From contig CALVAX010000011.1 in NCBI GenBank assembly GCA_944325605.1, positions 1-64,000 on the forward strand: 64,000 nt of DNA, given 5' to 3'. The number at the start of each line of letters is the position of its first letter. The first letter of the stretch is position 1. Below are positions 51,963-61,301 of this stretch, piece by piece. This DNA is from Candidatus Gastranaerophilales bacterium. Its GTDB lineage: Bacteria; Cyanobacteriota; Vampirovibrionia; Gastranaerophilales; Gastranaerophilaceae. The notes under the pieces are model-generated. The model ran no database searches. It worked only from the letters and a program-made list of their open reading frames with translations, and was not told the origin of the DNA. A program made the translations under genes and the position numbers.

Positions 51963-52697
51963 TTAAGCATGCCTTGGCGAGGGCTTAACCAGCATATCAG
52001 CAATTCCTTCTGCCCCGTCAAAGTTTCTTGAGCGCATAATTTGGGCGGCTTTTTCCCTGTCGTAATCCAGAAGTCTGTGTTCAACTTCAAAACCTCCGTC
52101 TTTTATGTCTAAAATCAAATAACAGGATTTTAAATCTTCTGTCATTGGTCTGCCGACACTTCCGTCGTTGATTACGGTTTGTTTTGTTCTTGTCTGGTAT
52201 CCTGCCGGCATGTGGGTGTGGCCGCAAAGAATTAAATCAGCTTTTACTCCTGCAATAATTTCTTCAACCTGTTCAATTGGAAGGTTCGGCAGAATATCCT
52301 CATTGTTTCTTCTTGGAGAGCCGTGTACAAGAAGAATTTTTACCCCCTCAATTTCAAGCTCTTTTTGAGGCGGAAGATTTTTTAAAAATTCTTTTTGATT
52401 ATCCTTCAAAATTTTTACATCTTCTCTCAAAGCCTTTGCCATAAGAGGAAAAACATTCATCATATTTTCGAAAAGTTCTTCGTTATAATCAACAATGAGT
52501 TTATCAGTGTTTCCCTGAATTATAGTCCAGTCTTTTTGTTCCATAATAAAATCAACAGTTTCCACAGGCTGAGGCCCTGCCATTGCAAGGTCGCCGAGGC
52601 AGAAAATTCTGTCACATTTCTGCTCTTTAATATCTTCTAAAACAGTTCTAAGAGCTTCTAAATTCGCATGAATATCTGAAATTACCGCAATTTTCAT
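51963..52697 (-). CDS. Calcineurin-like metallophosphoesterase (YfcE/MJ0936-like)
   Basis: Dimetal phosphoesterase: ISDIHANLEAL (DxH), CLGDLAMAGP (GD), IIQGNTDK (GN-D variant of GNHD), LLVHGSPR and LCGHTHMPA (GHxH). All metal-ligand motifs are present, so it should be active on small phosphodi- or monoesters. GAGAGGG lies before the ATG. The His of GNHD is replaced by Thr, as in the YfcE-type subgroup. It ends directly against the convergent zincin gene. Confidence 0.92.
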   Translation of the reverse strand: MKIAVISDIHANLEALRTVLEDIKEQKCDRIFCLGDLAMAGPQPVETVDFIMEQKDWTIIQGNTDKLIVDYNEELFENMMNVFPLMAKALREDVKILKDNQKEFLKNLPPQKELEIEGVKILLVHGSPRRNNEDILPNLPIEQVEEIIAGVKADLILCGHTHMPAGYQTRTKQTVINDGSVGRPMTEDLKSCYLILDIKDGGFEVEHRLLDYDREKAAQIMRSRNFDGAEGIADMLVKPSPRHA

Positions 52698-52751
52698 AAA
52701 ATCCCTCTCTTATATTTTAATTCTCAGCGGAAGTAATTATTATTATTCCGT

Positions 52752-52813
52752 GAGATTCTTCGCCTTCTGTGTCATTCTGAGCGAAGAATCTGTTCCGATC
52801 GGCTCAGAATGAC
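52752..52813. repeat. CATTCTGAG palindromic repeat
   Basis: GAGATTCTTCG, then an inner hairpin with ATTCT/AGAAT and only GAGCGA between, then the closing CTCAGAATGAC. It lies in the divergent gap before ispG. Confidence 0.75.
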
Positions 52814-52858
52814 ATTTTTATGTGGAATATTTTTGTTTCTTTATGATAGCATGAAAAT

Positions 52859-53914
52859 ATGATAAAAAGACGTAATACAAAACAAATACAAATCGGAAAT
52901 GTCAAAATAGGAGGCGATGCGCCAATCAGTGTTCAATCCATGTGCAACACTGACACATGCGACATTGAGGCAACCTTAAGGCAGCTAAATGAATTTGCAG
53001 ACAGGGGCTGCGAGATTGCAAGGCTTGCGGTTTTGAATGAAGATGCGGCCTGCGCCATAAAAAATATTGTTAAAAAATCACCGCTTCCGCTTGTGGCAGA
53101 CATTCATTTTGATTACAGGCTTGCGATTGAATGTCTGAATAACGGAATTCACGCGCTCCGGCTTAACCCCGGCAACATCGGCAAACGAGAAAACGTCGAA
53201 AAAGTCGTGAAGCTTGCAAAAATCAATCAAACTCCGATAAGAATAGGGGTAAACGGAGGGTCTTTAGAAAAAAATCTGATTGATGCAGAGATGCCATTGT
53301 CTGAAAAAATGGTTCAAAGCGCGCTCGGACATATCAAAATTCTTGAAAATCTTGATTTTGATTTGATAAAAGTTTCATTAAAATCCTCGGATGTTATGAC
53401 AACGATTGAAGCATACCGTTCAATTGCGGAAAAAATCCCGTATCCTCTGCATCTGGGGGTTACGGAAGCAGGAACTATGCGTCAGGGATTGATAAAATCT
53501 TCAATCGGACTCGGAACTCTTCTTGCTGAAGGCATTGGCGACACAATAAGGGTTTCTTTGACTGAAAATCCGGTCGAAGAAGTCACGGCTGGTTTTGATA
53601 TTTTAAAGGCTCTCGGGCTTCGTAAACGAGGTGTCAATTTTGTTTCCTGTCCGACCTGCGGAAGAACAAGAATTGATTTGATTTCTCTTGCCAAAAAGGT
53701 AGAGGAAAGATTTAAAGATATAGAAGCACCGATTACGATTGCAACAATGGGCTGTGCCGTGAACGGCCCCGGAGAAGCCAGACACGCTGATTTTGGAATT
53801 GCAGGCGGGGTCGGGGAAGGTTTAATCTTCCAAAAAGGTGAAATTATCGCAAAAGTTCCCGAAAGTGAACTTCTTGATAAACTGGAAGAAATTATAAGAA
53901 AATCATACAAATAA
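52859..53914 (+). CDS. ispG: 4-hydroxy-3-methylbut-2-en-1-yl diphosphate synthase (GcpE)
   Basis: Fe-S enzyme of the MEP isoprenoid pathway that reduces methylerythritol cyclodiphosphate. The N-terminal VQSMCNTDTCD and VADIHFDYRLA blocks, GVTEAGT and the cluster cysteines in SCPTCGRTRIDL and MGCAVNGPGEA are all present. Length (351) is that of the short bacterial form lacking the insert of plant enzymes. TATGAT is about 11 bases before the ATG and there is no good Shine-Dalgarno. Confidence 0.96.
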   Translation: MIKRRNTKQIQIGNVKIGGDAPISVQSMCNTDTCDIEATLRQLNEFADRGCEIARLAVLNEDAACAIKNIVKKSPLPLVADIHFDYRLAIECLNNGIHALRLNPGNIGKRENVEKVVKLAKINQTPIRIGVNGGSLEKNLIDAEMPLSEKMVQSALGHIKILENLDFDLIKVSLKSSDVMTTIEAYRSIAEKIPYPLHLGVTEAGTMRQGLIKSSIGLGTLLAEGIGDTIRVSLTENPVEEVTAGFDILKALGLRKRGVNFVSCPTCGRTRIDLISLAKKVEERFKDIEAPITIATMGCAVNGPGEARHADFGIAGGVGEGLIFQKGEIIAKVPESELLDKLEEIIRKSYK

Positions 53915-53950
53915 TCCATTCTTTTTTTGTGTAAAGAAATTATAATACTT

Positions 53951-53979
53951 TTGTCATTATCTAAAATTAATATTATAAT
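53951..53979 (+). promoter_or_regulatory. Predicted sigma-70-type promoter for the GHL10 operon
   Basis: TTGTCA (53951-53956), 17 bases and TATAAT (53974-53979), about 23 bases before the ATG at 54003; AGAGGTGG acts as Shine-Dalgarno. Confidence 0.75.
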
Positions 53980-54002
53980 CTGAAATATACAGAGGTGGAC
54001 TT

Positions 54003-54326
54003 ATGAAGACTAAACTTTTACTATTGACAGGACTTTTGGCTATCATTATACTGCCGGCCGGTGCACAGCTTTCAGCGGAAGATGCAAGTTCCCGTGAATA
54101 TCTTATTAACCACGGGCATTCTGCGGCAACGGCTGATATTGTAGAATTGAGCAAAGGTGCGGCAAACGGTGAAAAAGTTGTGCTGCCTGTTGACAGAAAG
54201 TATGACAACAAACCCATTGTTTATAAGTGGATTGATAAATTCTTTATTTATATGGATCCGGCTTTAGATAATGGAAAGTTTATGCGCGAAGATACAAAAT
54301 TTCAGCCGAGCGTAGATGATCTCTAG
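54003..54326 (+). CDS. Small secreted protein (107 aa)
   Basis: A signal peptide (residues about 1-21, ending AGA-Q) is followed by an 85-residue acidic, helical domain. No Cys beyond the signal and no known motif. It is the first of three genes with overlaps or 3-base gaps (TPR protein, glycosidase), so it probably works in the periplasm with them. The stop is TAG and overlaps the next gene by 11 bases. Confidence 0.75.
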   Translation: MKTKLLLLTGLLAIIILPAGAQLSAEDASSREYLINHGHSAATADIVELSKGAANGEKVVLPVDRKYDNKPIVYKWIDKFFIYMDPALDNGKFMREDTKFQPSVDDL

Positions 54327-54981
54327 AGGTAAATTTTTTTTAAGTTTTCCTCTGGTGCTATTAATACTTGTGTTTTGTCAATATCCGCCGTCTTGCGCAA
54401 CAGATAGCGGATATTCACAGTATGGCAATTTTGTTGTTGATTATACAGGTATCAATGGAGAGAGAATTCGCAAAGAAGGGGATGAGTATTTTGTAAAAGC
54501 GTACGACAGTCCGACCGAGTCAGAGCAAGAAAAATATTACATAAAGGCTCTGCATAAATATTATATTCTTTCTCAGGTTTATCCGGCTGATTATTATGCT
54601 TATGTTCAGCTTGCAAGAATTAACGACGAAAGAGATAATGACACCCTTGCTAAAAGATATTATTATCACGCATTTAATCTCGATAAGCATAATCCTTATA
54701 CAAACTTCTATTTTGCCGAATTTCATGTAAAACGCGGAAAGTTTCATAAGGCGCTGAAGTATTATTTAGAGGCATATAATAACGGATATAAAGAAAATTA
54801 TGTAACAAATTTGAAATTGGCAGAACTTTATGAAAAACTTGGTGATATGGAGAAAGCTATAAGTTTTTATGAAAGCGCTTATAAACTGGATCCGGGTGCC
54901 GGAAATCTTGTTAATAAAATAGATTCCATCAAATCATTAAATTATAAAAATCATGAATATTATCATCGTATCAGGGAGTAA
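54316..54981 (+). CDS. Exported TPR protein (221 aa)
   Basis: A signal peptide with a Cys near residue 27 (YPPSCATDSG) is followed by four to five TPRs (residues 60-200; for example FHKALKYYLEAYNNG and MEKAISFYESAYKLDPG). A lipoprotein signal is possible but the lipobox is not standard. The ATG overlaps the upstream gene, and the downstream glycosidase starts 3 bases after its stop. Confidence 0.82.
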   Translation: MISRGKFFLSFPLVLLILVFCQYPPSCATDSGYSQYGNFVVDYTGINGERIRKEGDEYFVKAYDSPTESEQEKYYIKALHKYYILSQVYPADYYAYVQLARINDERDNDTLAKRYYYHAFNLDKHNPYTNFYFAEFHVKRGKFHKALKYYLEAYNNGYKENYVTNLKLAELYEKLGDMEKAISFYESAYKLDPGAGNLVNKIDSIKSLNYKNHEYYHRIRE

Positions 54982-54984
54982 AAG

Positions 54985-56913
54985 ATGACAGCAAAGAAAA
55001 TATTAATATATTTAATTATTTTTGTTTTTGCCTCTTGTTGTGGATATGCGCAGGCAGAGGAGAGTCTTGATACGACAAACAGCATGGATTTATACAGTAT
55101 AAACAATTTTCTTGTTTACCAGCCGTATAAACCAAAAAAAAATGAAAAAATTTATATTGAATCATCAATAAAAATAGATTCTGTTAATCCGACGGTGTAC
55201 TCAAATCAGACAGGAAGTTATCTGCCCGGGGTCAGAGGTGCCAATCAGCTTGTTGTTTATACGGGCGGATATGCTATAAGAACAGGAACAAATGAATTCG
55301 GGGCCGAAGCCATTGTCGACGGCAACACGGTAACTGAACTCAGCGGCGCGGATTCTTTTATCCCTCAAAACGGGCTTGTCGTAAGCGGCCATGGCGTTGC
55401 TAAAAACTGGATAAATAAAAATTTGAAAATAGGAACTAAAATTTATATTGATGCCGTATCAAATACTCTTTATGCCTACACAACATCTGAAAGCTATCTT
55501 TTTGAAGCCGCAAAAAAAATTGATGAAGCAAAGGCTATGGTTGATTATTACAAAGCAAGCAGCGCTGACTACGATTTTAGAATTCCTAACGAATACATAA
55601 AAGATGCGCAGGATTATCTTAAAAAAGCAGGTCATGATGCGGAAAATTCTAAAAAATATACAGAACTTGCTATAAAATCTGCAAATACGGCATTGAAAAG
55701 TGTTGTTCCTTACAAGAATAATGAATTTAAAGGAGTCTGGGTAAGACCTGTAGAAATAAGAGAAAGAGATATTGAAAATTCCGTAAAACGTATTAAAGAA
55801 GCAGGGATTGATAATATATTTATAGAAACTTATTTTCACGGCAGAACAATTTTTCCGAGTAAAACAATGGAAAAATACGGATTTGTCAAACAAAATGAAA
55901 AATTTGCTGAGTTTGATCCTCTGAAAGCCTGGATAAAATATGCTCATAGAAACGGTATTAGAGTTCACATCTGGTTTGAAACTTTTTACGTAGGCATACA
56001 GCGGCCAGAAACGAACCCCGGCAATATTCTTGCGGTAAAACCGGATTGGGCGAATAAAACAAAAAAAAATTACGGTATAAATGCGCCTACACCTTCAATT
56101 TCCGAACATAACGGCTTTTTCATAGATCCGGCTAATCCGGAAGTACAAACGTTTCTGCTGGAATTAATAACTGAAATTATTGATAATTACAAAGTTGACG
56201 GCATTAACCTTGATTATATCCGTTATCCGCAGGCTGTTTCCGTGAGTGAGTTGAATTCATGGGGGTATACAACCTTTGCAAGAGAAGAATTTAAAACAAT
56301 CTACGGAAAAGATCCTGTTGATATTTCAATAAAAGATCCTCTGTGGATGAAATGGTGTGAATACAGACGTAATAAAATTACTCATTTCGTAAGCAAAGTA
56401 GGAGCTTTAGGCAGGGAAAAGAATGTATATATAAGTGCTGTTATTTTCCCCGACAGACTTTCTGCATTAATGAACAAACAACAGGACTGGAAGGCCTGGA
56501 GTGAAAAAGGTTATGTAAACGGATTTACACCATTGTTTTTGACCTGTAATGCCAAAACTTTAAATGCTCTTGTGACAAATGTAATGAAGGCAAAACTTCC
56601 GGCAACGGATTTGTTTGCGGGACTTTTTGTAACTTTTATGGGCGGCAGTGAAGAGGATTTGATAAGAGAAATTCACGAAACCAGAAAAATTAATGCAAAT
56701 GGCGTGATTTTGTTTGATTATGCACACCTTGACGACAGGTATATTGAAACGTTATCAGAGCGCGTATTTAATGAAAATGATGATAAGTCTCCGCTCAGAT
56801 TACGAAGAATAGAAACTTCGGTTCAATCGACCCCGCAAACAGTGAAGCAGCCGCAGCAGTCATCTCAGCAAGTCAAACGAGAAAAGAAAAAATGGTTCTG
56901 GCAAAAAAAGTAA
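54985..56913 (+). CDS. GHL10-type (family 10-like/DUF187) exported glycosyl hydrolase (642 aa)
   Basis: A signal peptide (CGYAQA near residue 25), about 210 residues of N-terminal region with a beta-rich domain (residues 45-165) and a helical linker, then the GHL10 TIM barrel from GVWVRPVEIRERD (about residue 251), with IDNIFIETYFHGR, VHIWFETF, DGINLDYIRYP and YISAVIFPDR. These match the DUF187 glycosidase family that includes cyanobacterial and Firmicutes members and is thought to act on wall or surface glycans. A basic Gln/Lys tail ends the protein. It is the third gene of its operon. Confidence 0.88.
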   Translation: MTAKKILIYLIIFVFASCCGYAQAEESLDTTNSMDLYSINNFLVYQPYKPKKNEKIYIESSIKIDSVNPTVYSNQTGSYLPGVRGANQLVVYTGGYAIRTGTNEFGAEAIVDGNTVTELSGADSFIPQNGLVVSGHGVAKNWINKNLKIGTKIYIDAVSNTLYAYTTSESYLFEAAKKIDEAKAMVDYYKASSADYDFRIPNEYIKDAQDYLKKAGHDAENSKKYTELAIKSANTALKSVVPYKNNEFKGVWVRPVEIRERDIENSVKRIKEAGIDNIFIETYFHGRTIFPSKTMEKYGFVKQNEKFAEFDPLKAWIKYAHRNGIRVHIWFETFYVGIQRPETNPGNILAVKPDWANKTKKNYGINAPTPSISEHNGFFIDPANPEVQTFLLELITEIIDNYKVDGINLDYIRYPQAVSVSELNSWGYTTFAREEFKTIYGKDPVDISIKDPLWMKWCEYRRNKITHFVSKVGALGREKNVYISAVIFPDRLSALMNKQQDWKAWSEKGYVNGFTPLFLTCNAKTLNALVTNVMKAKLPATDLFAGLFVTFMGGSEEDLIREIHETRKINANGVILFDYAHLDDRYIETLSERVFNENDDKSPLRLRRIETSVQSTPQTVKQPQQSSQQVKREKKKWFWQKK

Positions 56914-56951
56914 GGGTGGACTTTTAAAATCCCTTTTTTTAGAATTAAGAT

Positions 56952-59342
56952 ATGATTAGGGATTTTTGTAAATCTGCGCTGCAAAAGAAAAATACGATAA
57001 TGTTTATAACATCATTGTCGTTTATTGCCGGAATTGCATCTTACTTCAACAATTGCGAAATAGTTTTGTGCATTTCTTTTACGATTGCGGCTTTGTTAGT
57101 AATATGGAAAACAAAAATTCCGTTTAGATTTTTGGCGATATGGGTAACCATTTTTTATTTAGGATTTTTTAACGCATTCTTGCGAATTGATAATTCCGAT
57201 AATCTTGCAGGTATAGCTCCTGCGAATGTTGAAATAGAAGGAAGAATAGTATCAATCCCGGATAGCGGGTCAAACGGCAAAACCAAGTTTTTTATGGCGG
57301 TTGAAAAAGTTAACGGTAAAGATTTGTCCGGCAAAACTTTTGTAAATATTACGGATAAAAACAACAATTTCCCGAATTTCAATGTCGGAAGCATGTATAA
57401 AATCAACGGAAATCTAAGACTTCCGTTTAGAGCTTCTAATCCGTCGCAGTTTGATTACGGAAAGTATTTGAGAAATTTTGATACCTTTACAATTTTATAT
57501 GCGGCAGCGGGCGATTGTGAGATATTGCCTTCAAAACTGCCTTTAAAGTGGGAGTTTATGCAGAAGTTGAATAATGTCAGAAATCGGATAATTTCAACGC
57601 ATGCAAAGTATTTGAAAAGTCCTAATTTAGAAATATTAGGCGGCATTGTATTCGGCGATGATGCTGTTTCCCCTCCTGATTATATAAAAGACAGTTTTAC
57701 AAATTCAGGATTGCTTCATATTCTGGCAGCATCCGGCATGAACGTTGCTTTTATATTCGGATTCTGGTTTTATATATTATCCTTATTTAAAGTCCCGTAC
57801 AAACTGCGGGTTATAAGCGGTATGGGAGTTGTTGTTTTGTATACTCTAATGACGGGGCTGGGTGCTTCTGTTATCAGGGCAGCCTTAATGTTGTTGTTTG
57901 TTCTGGCAGGAAAGCTTATTGACAGAGATTCTCATAGTGTTTCCCTTTTGTCTTTTGTTGCGTTTTTAATGCTAGTATACAATCCGGCGTTTCTTAATGA
58001 TGTTGGTTTTCAGCTTTCGTTTCTTGTAACCTTCGGGATAATATGTACTGCCGATGTTATTTTAAAACGCTTTGAAAATAATAAAATTTTGACAAAAATT
58101 GCCGGAACTTTACTTATTCCTATTGTTGCACAGGTGTGGGTAATTCCTCTGCAGATGTTTTATTTCAATACGATAAGCTCATATTCATTTTTTACAAATA
58201 TTGCCATAATGCCGTTTTTATCCGTGATAAGCTTTGGCGGATTTGTTTCATCCGTACTTGCAATAATTGCCCCTATTGCAGATTTTGTATGTAAAACTTT
58301 TGATTTTGTTTTGAATATTATGTTGAATTGTCTGGTCTGGATATCAAATTTCTTTGCCACATTACCGCATTCATTAATAGAAACTCCGCATCCGTCTGTT
58401 TTGCAGGTATTTATATATTATCTTGCGATTTTGTTTGTGACATTGATGATAAAAGAAGGTTTTACAAAACGGCATCTGGTTATTCTTGCCGGTTTGGCTG
58501 CAGTTTTCTTTTTGCTCGGAATTAATTTCCCGAACGGGAAACTTGATATTATAACCTTTGATGTAGGAAATGCGGACGCTTTTCTTATAAAAACACCTGA
58601 AGAAAAATATATACTTATAGATACTGCTAAAACAGGTTATCTCGGTTCAAAACCGCAGGCCGAACTGATTATCAGAAAATATCTCAAAGATAGAGGTATA
58701 AAAAATCTTGAAATGGTTATAGTAACTCATTTTGATGCAGATCATGCAGGCGGAGCGGCAGATTTGGCTGAGAAAATGAAAATAAACAAAATTCTTGTAA
58801 ACAATATGAATGACGGTTCAAAAATTGCACAAAAAATATATAAAACAGCAAAAGATACAAACACTCCGATAGCAGAGGCTCCTGATGATAAAATTGTATA
58901 TGAAGAGCAGGATTTGAAAATAAAAACCTTTGTAAAAATGTATGATTCGGATAATGAAAGTTCAGTAATATCACTCCTGAGTTATAAAGATTTTGACATG
59001 TTATTTACTGGCGATGCTGGAGTCGAGGCTTTCAGAAGAATATCCGACAAAATGCCGGATAAAGTTGAAGTTTTGAAAGTAGGGCACCACGGAGCCTCAG
59101 GTGTTGTGGATAAAGCCTGTATTAATCGTTTGAAGCCGGAAGTTTCGATAATTTCAACAGGTAAGAATAATTACGGGCATCCGAACAATGTTACTCTCGA
59201 TATTTTGAGAAATACGGAGATTTATCGTACAGACAGGAATAATTCCGTAAAAGTTTCAACAGACGGCTTTATTTACCGGCTTTATACATTTAATTCCCTG
59301 CTGAAGCAATATGAACTTATATCAACCAGACCGGCACAATAA
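56952..59342 (+). CDS. comEC: ComEC/Rec2-type competence DNA channel
   Basis: The membrane channel for natural DNA uptake. Order: N-terminal membrane helices and a DUF4131-like OB-fold domain (residues 90-180), the Competence domain with about nine helices (GLLHILAASGMNVAFIFG near residue 255, GASVIRAALMLL near residue 300) and a C-terminal metallo-beta-lactamase domain (VTHFDADHAGGA, LFTGDAG and GHHGASG). Length (796) is full size. TAGAAT lies 6 bases before the ATG with no Shine-Dalgarno, so the message may be leaderless. With the prepilin genes in this window it supports a transformation machinery. Confidence 0.95.
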   Translation: MIRDFCKSALQKKNTIMFITSLSFIAGIASYFNNCEIVLCISFTIAALLVIWKTKIPFRFLAIWVTIFYLGFFNAFLRIDNSDNLAGIAPANVEIEGRIVSIPDSGSNGKTKFFMAVEKVNGKDLSGKTFVNITDKNNNFPNFNVGSMYKINGNLRLPFRASNPSQFDYGKYLRNFDTFTILYAAAGDCEILPSKLPLKWEFMQKLNNVRNRIISTHAKYLKSPNLEILGGIVFGDDAVSPPDYIKDSFTNSGLLHILAASGMNVAFIFGFWFYILSLFKVPYKLRVISGMGVVVLYTLMTGLGASVIRAALMLLFVLAGKLIDRDSHSVSLLSFVAFLMLVYNPAFLNDVGFQLSFLVTFGIICTADVILKRFENNKILTKIAGTLLIPIVAQVWVIPLQMFYFNTISSYSFFTNIAIMPFLSVISFGGFVSSVLAIIAPIADFVCKTFDFVLNIMLNCLVWISNFFATLPHSLIETPHPSVLQVFIYYLAILFVTLMIKEGFTKRHLVILAGLAAVFFLLGINFPNGKLDIITFDVGNADAFLIKTPEEKYILIDTAKTGYLGSKPQAELIIRKYLKDRGIKNLEMVIVTHFDADHAGGAADLAEKMKINKILVNNMNDGSKIAQKIYKTAKDTNTPIAEAPDDKIVYEEQDLKIKTFVKMYDSDNESSVISLLSYKDFDMLFTGDAGVEAFRRISDKMPDKVEVLKVGHHGASGVVDKACINRLKPEVSIISTGKNNYGHPNNVTLDILRNTEIYRTDRNNSVKVSTDGFIYRLYTFNSLLKQYELISTRPAQ

Positions 59343-59428
59343 GGCGTACGTTTAAAAGTAACCGGCGGCAGGATTGATTTTATTTTTTTTCATGATAAAC
59401 TTCACTTGTATTGTGAGGTGGTAGTTTT

Positions 59429-60184
59429 ATGTTAAAACCTTCTTCTGCTAAAGACAGAATTATTTTGGCACTTGATGTTGACACTCTGGATGAAGTAAAA
59501 GAGCTTGTTCTTGAATTAAAGGATTATGTGGGATATTTCAAAATCGGTCTGCCTTTAATAATCAACTGCGGATTTGAGGCAGTGAGGCTGATAGAACAGC
59601 TTGGAGCAAAGTGTTATTATGACGGAAAGTTTCATGACATACCGAACACTGTCCAAAAGGCTTGTATAAATCTTGTAAAAAACAATATTCATTTTTTTAA
59701 TATTCATATTCAAGGGGGATCTAAAATGATTACGGCGGCCGTGAAAGCAGTGAATGCAACAGCCAAAAGAATGGAAAAAGATCCGCCTGTAATTTTAGGT
59801 GTTACATTATTGTCAAGCTTCGGGCAAAAGACATTAACCGAAGAACTTTGCGTTAATAAAAATATAGAAGATTACGTGATGCAATTGGCGCAAGTTGCAA
59901 AAGATTCTGGGCTTGACGGAGTTGTCGCAAGTGCGGACGAAGCAAAACGAATTCGCCGTCAAATAGGCGAAGATTTTATTATTGTCTGCCCTGCAACGCG
60001 TCCAACCTGGGCCGGTGTAGATGATCAGGTAAGGTTCGATACCCCCCGCAAAGCTATTCTATCAGGCGTAGACTTCCTTGTTATCGGACGTCCGATTACA
60101 AAATCTGAAGACAAAATTGCTGCAGTAAAACTTGTAATAGATGAGATTGAAACAGCGCTGGCTGATAAAGAAGCACTGGTTTAA
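59429..60184 (+). CDS. pyrF: Orotidine-5'-phosphate decarboxylase
   Basis: Converts OMP to UMP, the last step of pyrimidine synthesis. The catalytic pattern is clear: ALDVDT, FKIGLPLI (Lys), YDGKFHDIPNTV (D-K-D-I) and the C-terminal VIGRPITKSED phosphate site. 251 residues, the usual size for the short bacterial class. GAGGTGG precedes the ATG. No other pyr gene is near. Confidence 0.95.
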   Translation: MLKPSSAKDRIILALDVDTLDEVKELVLELKDYVGYFKIGLPLIINCGFEAVRLIEQLGAKCYYDGKFHDIPNTVQKACINLVKNNIHFFNIHIQGGSKMITAAVKAVNATAKRMEKDPPVILGVTLLSSFGQKTLTEELCVNKNIEDYVMQLAQVAKDSGLDGVVASADEAKRIRRQIGEDFIIVCPATRPTWAGVDDQVRFDTPRKAILSGVDFLVIGRPITKSEDKIAAVKLVIDEIETALADKEALV

Positions 60185-60230
60185 TCCGTTTAAACTCAGT
60201 GCTCTTAAAATTTTATCTTTTATTGCCGGT

Positions 60231-61301
60231 TTAATCCAAATCTTCAGGAATTTCAGGGATTTCTTTTGTAACAGCCCCGCCGAGTTTTTCTATTTTCCCG
60301 ATTTGAGTTATGATGTTTCCGCTGCCCTGAAGTTTTTTCAATGTGTTGTTCAGGTTATCACGGATTTTTAAAAGGTCTGATAAAAGTGCTGCAAATTTGT
60401 CGTGAACTCCGGTGCAAAGTCTTGCCATTTCCATAACGTTTTTGTTTTGTTTGTCAAGCTGGTGAAAAGCATTGATTATTTTTAAAGCAGCAAGCAGTGT
60501 TGAAGGTGAAACCGGCATTACTTTGTTTTTCCACGCAAAATCCCATAAAGTGCAGTCATCGCAAAACATCATTGAATAGCAGCCTTCAATCGGTATAAAC
60601 ATTAAAACGTAATCAGGAGATGCACCTTCTGCAGAATAGTCACGCTTTGCAAGCCCTGTTATATGGGCCTTGGTTGAGTCAATGAATTGTTTTAAGTGAA
60701 TAGCTTTTTCGTCTTCTGTTTCAGCGTTTATATAACCATACCATGATGCAAAAGATGTTTTGCTGTCAATAAAAATACATCTTCCTTCAGGAAGGTTTAC
60801 AACAGCGTCGGGTCTGCCTTCTGCTGTGCCTTTTTGAATTTCAAATTCTTCGCCTTTCCTTAGCCCTGAAGCTTCCAGAACTCTTTCAAGAACTATTTCG
60901 CCCCATCTGCCGGAAGTTTTGTTGTCTGATTTCATAACATTTACAAGGTTTGCCGTATCAGAAGATATTTTGCTTCCGGCTTCAATAAAGCTTTTAATGT
61001 TCATATCAAATCTTGTGAATTTTTCGTTTTCAACTTTGAAGTTTTCTTCTGTCCGTTTTTCGAAATCCTCTATCTTTTCTTTAAATCTTTTGAAAAATTC
61101 TTCCAGTTTTTCTTTGTTTTGTTCGCTCAAATTGGAAGAACTTTCCTGTACAACTTTGCTGGCTGTGTTTTCAAAATAAAGTTTCATTTGTTCAAACATA
61201 GCATCAGTTGTATTTTTTTCGTTCTTTTTGCCAAGATATAGCGGTACATAAACAGCAATTGCACCAAGAATAAATCCAGCGATAAATATAATAATATCCA
61301 T
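60231..61301 (-). CDS. rmuC: DNA recombination protein RmuC homologue
   Basis: RmuC is a membrane-anchored, nuclease-like protein thought to limit DNA inversions. An N-terminal membrane helix (residues 3-20) leads to a coiled coil (residues 30-130) and the RmuC domain: RWGEIVLERVLEASGLRKGEEFE, PDAVVNLPEGRCIFIDSKT (the D-x-K of a restriction-endonuclease-like core) and LMFIPIEGCY. Length is normal (356). Confidence 0.93.
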   Translation of the reverse strand: MDIIIFIAGFILGAIAVYVPLYLGKKNEKNTTDAMFEQMKLYFENTASKVVQESSSNLSEQNKEKLEEFFKRFKEKIEDFEKRTEENFKVENEKFTRFDMNIKSFIEAGSKISSDTANLVNVMKSDNKTSGRWGEIVLERVLEASGLRKGEEFEIQKGTAEGRPDAVVNLPEGRCIFIDSKTSFASWYGYINAETEDEKAIHLKQFIDSTKAHITGLAKRDYSAEGASPDYVLMFIPIEGCYSMMFCDDCTLWDFAWKNKVMPVSPSTLLAALKIINAFHQLDKQNKNVMEMARLCTGVHDKFAALLSDLLKIRDNLNNTLKKLQGSGNIITQIGKIEKLGGAVTKEIPEIPEDLD

